The notes under the pieces are model-generated. The model did not search any database and was not told the DNA's origin. It worked only from the letters and a program-made list of their open reading frames with translations. From the NCBI GenBank assembly GCA_900555815.1, contig USMR01000061.1:1-6078 (forward strand): a stretch of DNA of 6,078 bases, in the 5' to 3' direction. The stretch comes from an uncultured Collinsella sp. GTDB lineage: Bacteria; Actinomycetota; Coriobacteriia; Coriobacteriales; Coriobacteriaceae. Position numbers and translations under genes: made by a program. Shown here one piece after another: positions 1-5,326 of the stretch. How positions within the stretch are numbered: position 1 is the stretch's first letter; every line of letters starts with the position of its first letter.

Positions 1-52
1 GGCAGCTCTGCTTGATGTGAGCGGGGCTTCCCCATATGCGCTGGTGTGTCGA
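1..52. other. Unassigned edge segment downstream of ppc
   Basis: These 52 bases follow the ppc stop codon on the minus strand. All three minus-strand frames are open but too short to call. The only structure is GGGG-CTT-CCCC (27-31 paired with inner bases up to about 33), a 4-bp stem with a 3-base loop and no T tract, too weak to call a terminator. I see no gene or regulatory site here. Confidence 0.3.
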
Positions 53-2629
53 TCACCCTGTTATCAGAATCAAAACAAAAAAAAAGGAGACGGTGCACAG
101 GATGAGGTAGATGAATCCTGCCTGTTGGCTTTGCGAGAGCTCTTCCTTGTCCACCTTCTTGCGCAGCGACCTGAGGGCGAGCACCTGGGTGACGGACAGC
201 GCGTCCACGTACGGCGAGCGGATGCGGATGGCCTGGCCGAGCACGTGGCGGTGCTGCAGCGGCCACTTGTCGCCCACGATGGCCAGAACCCACTTGCGGG
301 TGAGCTCCATCTCGTTGAGCACCTTCTCATTGAGGTCCTCGCGGTCGCCGAGGGCAAGGTACATCCTGGCGATGCGCTCATCCGTCTTGGCGATGGACAT
401 CTCGATGTTGTCGATGAAGGTGGAGAACAGCGGCCATTCCTCGTAAGCCTGACGCATGGTCTCCAGATCGCCGAACTTCTCGCATGCGGTGCCGAGACCG
501 TACCAGGCGGCCAGGTTGATGCGGGCCTGGGCCCAGGAGAAGATCCACGGAATCGTGCGCAGGTCGTCGAGCGACTTGGCGCCGAGGCCACGCTTGGCCG
601 GGCGGGAGCCGATCGGCAGCAGGCCGATTTCGGTCAGCGGCGTAACGATCGAGAACCACGGGGCAAAGCCGTCGGTGTTCAACAGGTCGAGGAAGCGGTT
701 GTGCGCGGCCTCGTCGAGCTGAGCGGCCATGTCGGCATACTTCTCGGTCATCTCGGTGTTGCGCTTCTCCACGCTCGGCGCGGACTGCAGCAAGGTCGCC
801 GCAGCCACGGACTCGACGTGGCGGATGGCCAGCACCGGGTTGCCGTAACGGGCGAAGATGACCTCGCCCTGCTCGGTGAGCTTGAAACGGCACTTCACGG
901 AGCCGACCGGCTGTGCGAGCACGGCGCGGTTGGCCGGGCCGCCGCCACGACCGACGGCGCCGCCGCGGCCATGGAACAGGGTCAGGTCGATGTCGTGCGA
1001 TTCGGCCCACTTGGCGATGCGCTCCTGCGCGGAGTGCAGCGCGAGCATGGCCGTGGTAGGACCGGCGTCCTTGGAGGAATCGGAGTAGCCCAGCATAACC
1101 TCCATGCGGCGGTTGGTCTGGGCAAGGCGCTTCTGCACCACGGGCAGCGTAAGCATCTGGTCGAGCACGTCAACGCAGCCCTCGAGGTCCTCGAGCTGCT
1201 CGAACAGCGGGATCACGTCGAGCTCGGGGACATCCTCCTCGTGCGCAAAGGACAGGTGGGCGAGCTCAAAGACGTCAGCCACATGCTGGGCGCTCTTGGT
1301 GAACGAGATGATGTAGCGGTGCGCCATCTTCTTGCCGTAGCGTTTTTGGATGGAACCGATAGCGCGGAAGGTATCGATGACCTCGCGCGTCATGGGCTGC
1401 AGGTCGCCATGGATACCGTTCTCGTGGATATCCTTGAGGGCGCGGGCGTGCACCACGGAGTGCTGACGGAACTCCATCTCGACCATATGGAAGCCGAAGG
1501 ACTCGACCTGCCAGATGATGGTTTGGACCGGACCGTAGGCGGCACGGAGGGCACCGCAGGCAGCAAGCGAACGCTGGACGACGCGCAGGTCATCCAGGAA
1601 CTCGTCGGCGCTGTGGTACATGGTGTCGGTGATGCGGCGCACGGTGGCGTTCAGGCGGTCGGCCATGACGAGCATGACGGCGCGATGCGGCTCGTGCTCG
1701 GAGATCAGCTCGGCGCGGGCCGTGTAACGAGGGCTCATCTCGACCTGATGGTTCCACAGGTTAATGAGCTCGGCAGAAGGCTTGCTGTAGGTGGCCTCGA
1801 GCGTGAGGTTGCGGCCGATGCGGCGGCACTTGTCCTCGAGCTTGAGCACCATGTGCGTAAAGTACTTGGCGGCGACCTCACGGCTCACCTTGGCGGTGAC
1901 GTTGGGGTTACCGTCGCGGTCGGAACCGATCCAACTGCCGGGATGGAAGAACGCCGGGCACAGCGGCGGCACAGTACCGGCCTTGTCGCCCAGCACCCAG
2001 TCGTCAAAGCGACGATAGATGACGGGGATGACGTCAAACAGCGTGTTATCGAAGATGTCGATGATGGTATCGGCTTCCTCGACCGGCGTGGGCTTCTTGA
2101 GCGCGATGGGGCTCGTACGCACCAGGGCGTCGATCTCCTGCAGCATATGGCGCTCGTTCTCCACCAAGTCGGAGCCGCCCAGACGCGGACGCTCCTCCAG
2201 CAGGTTGGAGATACGGCAAATCTTGCCCTCGACGGCCTTACGACGGGCCTCAGTGGGATGCGCGGTAAAGACGGGGTGGAACTCAAGCTTGCCGAGCAGC
2301 TCGTTGGCGCCCTCGACGCCCAGCTCATTCACCAGCTGGTGATAGGCGACGGTGAGCTCGTTGGCGGGATCGACCTCGGTATCGGTCGACGCACCGGCCT
2401 CGCGCTCGCGCAGCTGCGCCACGCGGTAGTTCTCCTCCGACAGGTTTGCCAGGTGGAAGAAGCTCGTAAAGGCGCGGACAATGACCTGCTGTTTATCGAG
2501 CGGCAGGCTGTCGATCAGATCGACGACCTCACGAAATGCCACGGCAGTGGGCTCGTCGGCGGTGGGTACGCGCTGTTCGTTGAGGGCCTCGTCGGCTGCG
2601 CGGGTACCGGGGTTGCAGGCATTGGCCAC
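53..2629 (-). CDS. ppc: Phosphoenolpyruvate carboxylase, main open frame (5' end split off, atypical C-terminus)
   Basis: PEPC carboxylates phosphoenolpyruvate with bicarbonate, giving oxaloacetate and phosphate; it is a cytosolic, usually tetrameric anaplerotic enzyme. The 858-residue frame shows the family motifs in order: FTAHPTE (catalytic His124), GSWIGSDRDGNPNVT (231-245), FRQ with Arg388, PLFE (Glu477), GYSDSSKDAG (Asp517, Lys520), FHGRGGAVGRGGGP (His553, Arg555, Arg561), GSRPAKR (674-680) and RTIPWIFSW (691-699). Lys748 and Arg804 match the aspartate-inhibitor site of E. coli PEPC. Two things are odd. The frame opens at a GTG with no Shine-Dalgarno, just after an A9 run, and the same frame upstream carries two TAA codons before the 2675-2872 portion. 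The C-terminus ends SFFFVLILITG where the family has a small/polar segment ending in NTG, so the inhibitor-binding Asn is replaced by Ile. Length from the upstream GTG would be about 939 codons, near the family's usual size. Family identity is certain; whether it is functional is not. Confidence 0.93.
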   Translation of the reverse strand: MANACNPGTRAADEALNEQRVPTADEPTAVAFREVVDLIDSLPLDKQQVIVRAFTSFFHLANLSEENYRVAQLREREAGASTDTEVDPANELTVAYHQLVNELGVEGANELLGKLEFHPVFTAHPTEARRKAVEGKICRISNLLEERPRLGGSDLVENERHMLQEIDALVRTSPIALKKPTPVEEADTIIDIFDNTLFDVIPVIYRRFDDWVLGDKAGTVPPLCPAFFHPGSWIGSDRDGNPNVTAKVSREVAAKYFTHMVLKLEDKCRRIGRNLTLEATYSKPSAELINLWNHQVEMSPRYTARAELISEHEPHRAVMLVMADRLNATVRRITDTMYHSADEFLDDLRVVQRSLAACGALRAAYGPVQTIIWQVESFGFHMVEMEFRQHSVVHARALKDIHENGIHGDLQPMTREVIDTFRAIGSIQKRYGKKMAHRYIISFTKSAQHVADVFELAHLSFAHEEDVPELDVIPLFEQLEDLEGCVDVLDQMLTLPVVQKRLAQTNRRMEVMLGYSDSSKDAGPTTAMLALHSAQERIAKWAESHDIDLTLFHGRGGAVGRGGGPANRAVLAQPVGSVKCRFKLTEQGEVIFARYGNPVLAIRHVESVAAATLLQSAPSVEKRNTEMTEKYADMAAQLDEAAHNRFLDLLNTDGFAPWFSIVTPLTEIGLLPIGSRPAKRGLGAKSLDDLRTIPWIFSWAQARINLAAWYGLGTACEKFGDLETMRQAYEEWPLFSTFIDNIEMSIAKTDERIARMYLALGDREDLNEKVLNEMELTRKWVLAIVGDKWPLQHRHVLGQAIRIRSPYVDALSVTQVLALRSLRKKVDKEELSQSQQAGFIYLILCTVSFFFVLILITG

Positions 2630-2674
2630 AATTTTTTTTTACTGGATGTTGTAGAACAGGTAGGTTATCTCATG

Positions 2675-2872
2675 TTAATACTCTATAAGCACACGACGCT
2701 CCAGGCGCAGGAACAACGCCAGATTGTCGCGCAGCTCCTCGGGGATCTCGATCTCGGCGAGACGCTCCCTGGACTCGGCATTCGAGCCGATTCGGTTAAC
2801 GAGGCGGTTGACCACGGCAGCGACGCGCGCCGCGGCTTCGGGTACAGACTGGTTGCTTAGGTTCTCAGCCAC
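2675..2872 (-). pseudogene. ppc: 5' portion of ppc, cut off by in-frame stop codons
   Basis: This short frame begins at GTG 2872-2870, preceded by GGAGG at 2881-2877 with a 4-base gap. An ATG at 2884-2882 is less likely because only one base separates it from the upstream GGAGG (2890-2886). It encodes a helix-rich, charged segment starting VAENLSNQSVPEAAARVAAV and containing ELRDNLALFLRLERRVLIEY before TAA 2677-2675. LRDN lines up with the LRSN of the first helix of E. coli PEPC. Reading through both TAA codons, the alignment continues without gaps towards the PEPC body, and the codons between the two stops (ACC TAC CTG TTC TAC AAC ATC CAG) look coding. I infer that this is the N-terminal part of ppc with about 40 extra leading residues. 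Alternatively it is a separate small protein, which is less likely because frame and alignment are preserved. Confidence 0.6.
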
Positions 2873-2916
2873 GTTTCCTCCCATTCCTCCTTCTATGCAC
2901 GTAACATGCGGTATTC

Positions 2917-2944
2917 ATTATAGGCGCTTGAGAAATACTTTCGA
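2917..2944 (-). promoter_or_regulatory. Probable ppc promoter
   Basis: A perfect TATAAT lies at 2922-2917 on the minus strand. TCGAAA (2944-2939, four of six matches to TTGACA) sits 16 bases upstream. Transcription would start near 2910, leaving a leader of about 38 bases before the GTG at 2872. The promoter stands in AT-rich sequence between the hisS terminator and ppc, as expected for a separately transcribed gene. Confidence 0.55.
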
Positions 2945-2978
2945 CACTGATTGCGCTTTACCACACAAAAGTATTTTC
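2931..2978. promoter_or_regulatory. Two related short dyads, possible operators for ppc
   Basis: Two near-palindromes share the pattern GAAARTAYTT: GAAATACTTTC at 2932-2942 and AAAAGTATTTT at 2967-2977 (plus strand), with centres 35 bp apart. The first overlaps the predicted -35 box and the second lies upstream of it. Placement and symmetry fit binding sites for a dimeric regulator, but no regulator is named and AT-rich promoter DNA can produce such patterns by chance. Confidence 0.25.
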
Positions 2979-3030
2979 TGCATTGCAAGGGTTTTTGCTC
3001 TAAATGGTCGTATTTCTCGGTGGACGCCAT

Positions 3031-3063
3031 AAAAAAAAAAAAAAATTCCGCATAAATGCGAAA
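3031..3063 (-). terminator. Intrinsic terminator of hisS
   Basis: Read on the minus strand, a stem TTTCGC / GCGGAA with loop ATTTAT (3063-3046) is followed directly by 15 Ts (3045-3031). The one non-Watson-Crick position is G-U in minus-strand RNA but C-A in plus-strand RNA, which supports minus-strand function. It lies about 67 bases after the hisS stop and separates hisS from ppc. Confidence 0.8.
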
Positions 3064-3129
3064 CACCCCCGTAACAATCGCTCGCCGCAAGCGGGACATG
3101 TTAGCGGGTCCGCAGCTCAAAAAGATGCG

Positions 3130-4443
3130 CTACAGGCGCTCGCGAACCGCCTCGACGACGTTGGCCAGATCGGCAAGGACCTCTTCGTGGCTCTCCATGT
3201 CGCGCACCTTGACCTTGCCGGCGGCAAGCTCGTCGCCACCCAGGACCAAGATGAGCTTGGCGCCTACCTTATCGGCCTGCTTAAACTGGGCCTTGAGCGA
3301 ACGGCCCTGATAGTCGGCCTCGGTCACGATGCCTGCGGTGCGAAGCTCCTGCGTGATGGCAAAGACGTTCTGGCGCAGCTCTTTGCCGGCGTTGGCGACA
3401 TAGACGCGCGGAGCCTCATCGGCACCCAAATCGCTGCCAAAGGCCTGCAGGGCCAGGAGGGCGCGCTCAAAACCGACGGCAAAGCCGACGCCCGCCGTGG
3501 GCTTGCCACCCTCGAGCTCGACCAGGCCGTCGTAGCGGCCGCCGCCACCGATGGAGCCGACGCCGGCGCCGGGGGCCTCGACCTCAAAGACAGTACGGGT
3601 GTAGTAGTCCAGGCCGCGCACCAAGGTGGGATCCTCGACATACTCGATACCGGCGGCATCCAGATAGCGCTTGACCTGCTCGTAGTGCTCGCGGCACTCG
3701 TCGCACAGGTTGTCACCCATCAGCGGCGCGTCGGCCATGATCTCGCGGCAATGGTCGTTCTTGCAGTCGAAGGCACGCAGCGGGTTGAGCTCGGCGCGCT
3801 CGCGGCACTCGTCGCACATCTCGTCTGCGTGATCGAGGATGAACTGCTTGACCTGCTCGCGGTAAGCCGGACGGCACTGGGCGTCACCCATCGAGTTGAT
3901 GAGCAGACGAAGCTTGGAAAGATCGAAGCCCAGGCGCTTGTAGAACTCCATGAGCATGATGATGCACTCGGCGTCTGCCGCCGGATCGGGAGCGCCGAGC
4001 CACTCGATGCCCACCTGGTGGAACTGGCGCAGACGGCCCTTCTGGGGGCGCTCGCCGCGGAACATGGCCTCGGCGTAGTAAGCCTTAAACGGCGTGGAGC
4101 CCTGGGGCACCAGATTGTTCTCGACGACGGCGCGCACCACGCCGGCCGTGCCCTCGGGGCGAAGTGCCAGGCGCTGCTTGGGCTTGAGTTTGGTGTCGGT
4201 GCCCTCAGCAAAGACGCGCTCCAGGTTGGCACCGCTGAACACGCGGAACATTTCCTTGCGCACGACGTCGGTCGACTGGCCGATACCGTGGACAAACACG
4301 TCCACCTGCTCGATCGCGGGCGTCTCGATGGGTTTAAAACCAAACGGCTCGAACACGCCGGCCGCAATCTGTTGCATCTTTTGCCAGGCGCGCATCTCGG
4401 CGCCGATAAGGTCGCGGGTTCCCTCCGCCTTCTGTGCCTGCAT
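3130..4443 (-). CDS. hisS: Histidyl-tRNA synthetase
   Basis: HisRS is the cytosolic class II aminoacyl-tRNA synthetase that charges tRNA-His using ATP. The 437-residue product is of normal length. Visible motifs are EGTRDL near the N-terminus (7-12), motif 2 MFRGERPQKGRLRQFHQVG (127-145), the histidine-binding LVRGLDYYTRTVFEV (274-288), GGGGRYDGL (299-307) and motif 3 GVGFAVGFERALLAL (318-332); the anticodon-binding domain runs from about 344 to the end. The insertion domain carries NPLRAFDCK and six cysteines (210, 213, 227, 232, 247, 250), including two CDEC pairs, possibly a metal site. I chose ATG 4443-4441 because AGAAAGGTG lies 7 bases upstream; a TTG two codons earlier is too close to that site. 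Its own TATAAT box and terminator imply a single-gene transcript. No aspS follows, although hisS-aspS pairs are common in other bacteria. Confidence 0.97.
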   Translation of the reverse strand: MQAQKAEGTRDLIGAEMRAWQKMQQIAAGVFEPFGFKPIETPAIEQVDVFVHGIGQSTDVVRKEMFRVFSGANLERVFAEGTDTKLKPKQRLALRPEGTAGVVRAVVENNLVPQGSTPFKAYYAEAMFRGERPQKGRLRQFHQVGIEWLGAPDPAADAECIIMLMEFYKRLGFDLSKLRLLINSMGDAQCRPAYREQVKQFILDHADEMCDECRERAELNPLRAFDCKNDHCREIMADAPLMGDNLCDECREHYEQVKRYLDAAGIEYVEDPTLVRGLDYYTRTVFEVEAPGAGVGSIGGGGRYDGLVELEGGKPTAGVGFAVGFERALLALQAFGSDLGADEAPRVYVANAGKELRQNVFAITQELRTAGIVTEADYQGRSLKAQFKQADKVGAKLILVLGGDELAAGKVKVRDMESHEEVLADLANVVEAVRERL

Positions 4444-4485
4444 GGGCAAACACCTTTCTTTTGTATCGCGTCATAGGTAACGGTC

Positions 4486-4491
4486 ATTATA
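4486..4491 (-). promoter_or_regulatory. -10 box of the probable hisS promoter
   Basis: TATAAT reads at 4491-4486 on the minus strand, 42 bases before the hisS ATG, giving a predicted leader of about 35 bases. No good -35 hexamer lies at 16-18 bases. The -35 position falls inside the first arm of the inverted repeat 4508-4569, so the box is called mainly on its perfect match and position. Confidence 0.5.
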
Positions 4492-4507
4492 CGGCACAAA
4501 GCAGCAA

Positions 4508-4569
4508 CGCGGCGGCGCGTCTGACCGAACGAGGGTATGGGGACTCGTTCGGCCAGATGCGCCGCCGCG
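4508..4569. repeat. Inverted repeat 1 of 3, 26-bp arms
   Basis: Arms 4508-4533 and 4544-4569 pair at 24 of 26 positions around a 10-base loop (GGTATGGGGA). The stem begins with GC-rich CGCGGCGGCGC and ends at CCGAACGAG. The two other positions are one G-U wobble and one A-C mismatch, whichever strand is read. No T tract follows on either strand, so it is not a standard intrinsic terminator. It reaches the -35 region of hisS. Confidence 0.9.
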
Positions 4570-4574
4570 GTTTG

Positions 4575-4638
4575 TGATCCCTTTTCCTCCGTCCCCTTCG
4601 GACCACGTGGTCCGAAGGGGACGGAGGAAAAGGGATCA
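4575..4638. repeat. Inverted repeat 2 of 3, perfect 64-bp palindrome
   Basis: Arms 4575-4606 and 4607-4638 are exact reverse complements with no spacer. The outer end is TGATCCC...GGGATCA and the centre is GGACCACGTGGTCC. The arms contain CTTTTCCTCC and its complement. No coding or terminator role is evident. It resembles REP-type dispersed palindromes found between bacterial genes, but that is a guess without genome-wide copy counts. Confidence 0.97.
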
Positions 4639-4648
4639 TTTCGTAGGC

Positions 4649-4712
4649 CCGTGGCCGCCTTGGAAACCGAATGATGGTACGAGCATCCATTCGGCTTCCA
4701 AGGCGGCCACGG
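4649..4712. repeat. Inverted repeat 3 of 3, 25-bp arms
   Basis: Arms 4649-4673 and 4688-4712 pair at 24 of 25 positions around a 14-base loop. The single odd position is A-C on the plus strand and T-G (a wobble in RNA) on the minus strand. It starts 36 bases after the MFS stop codon and could act as a 3'-end stem-loop for that transcript, although no T tract follows. Confidence 0.92.
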
Positions 4713-4747
4713 ACAGAACGGGGCGAAGAGAAAAGAGCGACGGACGT

Positions 4748-5197
4748 CTACTCCCCCGCCACGCTCGCGCGCAGCTTGGCGGCGATGGGCTCGGATGCCA
4801 GCAGGAACACGAGCATAACCACGGAGCACGCCAGGCACACGATCCAGGTGCTCGCAAAGGAGCCCGAGACGGCAAAGAGCACGTAGACCTGCCACAGCTC
4901 ACAGACAAAGCTCATGCCAGCAAGCACCGCCGAGGTAGCGATAACGGTGAGCGAGCCCAATACGCGGCCACTCACCTTATCGGCAACATGACCGATAACG
5001 AGCGAACCCACGACACTCACCACGGTGGAGATGGCATTGGAGACGTTGTACTGCGCAAGGGAAATACCCAGGTCGCTGACGATCAGCGGCTGGAACAGGC
5101 TCATGCAATTGACAAAAATCGTGTAACACGTGGCCATGATCACGAAGCCGGAGGCCACCACGAGCCAGCCGGGGAAGAACTTACGCTGCTGGGGCAT
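4748..5197 (-). CDS. Truncated MFS permease, probably internally deleted
   Basis: The 149-residue product starts at ATG 5197-5195 behind AAAAGGAG with a 4-base gap; a TTG six codons earlier lacks such a site. It opens like a major facilitator permease: FFPGWLVVASGFVIMATCY (first membrane helix, about 11-31), a second helix about 51-69, the loop 2-3 motif GHVADKVSGR (69-78), and helices at about 80-97 and 102-115. It then passes directly into WIVCLACSVVMLVFLLASEP and a basic tail, which resembles the last helix and C-terminus of a 12-helix permease. MFS proteins usually have about 400 residues, so roughly helices 5-11 appear to be missing with the frame preserved. The N-terminus resembles oxalate/formate-antiporter-like members, but the substrate cannot be stated. 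A working transporter is unlikely; a relic or a miniature membrane protein are the alternatives. Confidence 0.75.
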   Translation of the reverse strand: MPQQRKFFPGWLVVASGFVIMATCYTIFVNCMSLFQPLIVSDLGISLAQYNVSNAISTVVSVVGSLVIGHVADKVSGRVLGSLTVIATSAVLAGMSFVCELWQVYVLFAVSGSFASTWIVCLACSVVMLVFLLASEPIAAKLRASVAGE

Positions 5198-5223
5198 ACT
5201 GCTCCTTTTAGACAAACGAATAG

Positions 5224-5240
5224 CCGGCGCCGGGCGCCGG
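5224..5240. repeat. GC-rich palindrome in the M20-MFS spacer
   Basis: CCGGCGCC and GGCGCCGG flank a single central G. The element lies 27 bases upstream of the MFS start and overlaps the outer arm of the larger inverted repeat 5237-5326. Its role is unknown. Confidence 0.6.
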
Positions 5241-5326
5241 TAGTGCCCAAGATTGCCTTGAAAGACAAGGGCATAGGCCTTACGGCCATGCCCGCAGGCT
5301 TGAAAGGCAAGGTTGGGTGCTACCGG
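5237..5326. repeat. Nested imperfect inverted repeat spanning the M20 stop codon
   Basis: Paired blocks run inward: CCGGTAG (5237-5243) with CTACCGG (5320-5326), CCCAA with TTGGG, TTGCCTT (5253-5259) with AAGGCAA (5304-5310), GGGCAT with ATGCCC, and GGCC with GGCC around TTAC. The outer right arm covers the M20 stop codon. Two positions next to the outer block (5244/5319 and 5245/5318) are G-U only in plus-strand RNA. The block also contains a 15-bp direct repeat, described in the findings. Confidence 0.75.
5260..5293 (-). terminator. Possible weak terminator after the M20 gene
   Basis: On the minus strand, GGGCATGGCC-GTAA-GGCCTATGCCC (5293-5269) forms a 10-bp stem with one bulged base, followed by the moderately T-rich TTGTCTTTC. 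It lies 27 bases after the M20 stop. The tail is interrupted, so termination would be partial at best. Confidence 0.4.

Noticed and set aside
77..120. T9 run at the 3' end of ppc as an intrinsic terminator
   Set aside because: The only nearby stem (CAGGAT with ATCCTG) has an 11-base loop and lies 12 bases from the T run, inside the coding frame; not a convincing terminator.
2632..2680. A single frameshift in the A9 run as the cause of the split ppc
   Set aside because: All three minus-strand frames contain stop codons just upstream, while the N-terminal portion is already in frame with the body, so changing the run length would not restore the gene.
2640..2700. A promoter inside ppc (TATTAA near 2679-2674) driving the 858-residue frame
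   Set aside because: The -35 match is poor (about three of six) and no ribosome binding site precedes the GTG.
17..2860. 947-codon open frame on the plus strand, antisense to ppc
   Set aside because: It has no recognisable motif and is the mirror of GC-rich ppc codons, which leave one antisense frame free of stops. The minus strand shows the full set of PEPC motifs.
2893..3120. 75-codon minus-strand frame between hisS and ppc
   Set aside because: It reads through the T15 terminator tract (Phe run) and the ppc promoter; its repeated QCRKYF comes from the two promoter dyads.
3004..4476. 490-codon open frame on the plus strand, antisense to hisS
   Set aside because: Same GC-driven shadow effect; it runs through the hisS terminator and the A15 tract, and the real gene is on the minus strand.
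4508..4712. CRISPR array or insertion-sequence ends
   Set aside because: The three dyads differ in sequence, have no regular spacers and flank no transposase gene.
4444..4747. T-box riboswitch ahead of hisS
   Set aside because: No T-box sequence (GGTGGNACCGCG type) or specifier-loop arrangement is visible, and the dyads lie upstream of the predicted hisS start site.
3720..4895. Long minus-strand frame running from inside MFS through the three inverted repeats into hisS
   Set aside because: It overlaps two real genes in another frame and translates palindromic DNA; no start signal and no family resemblance.
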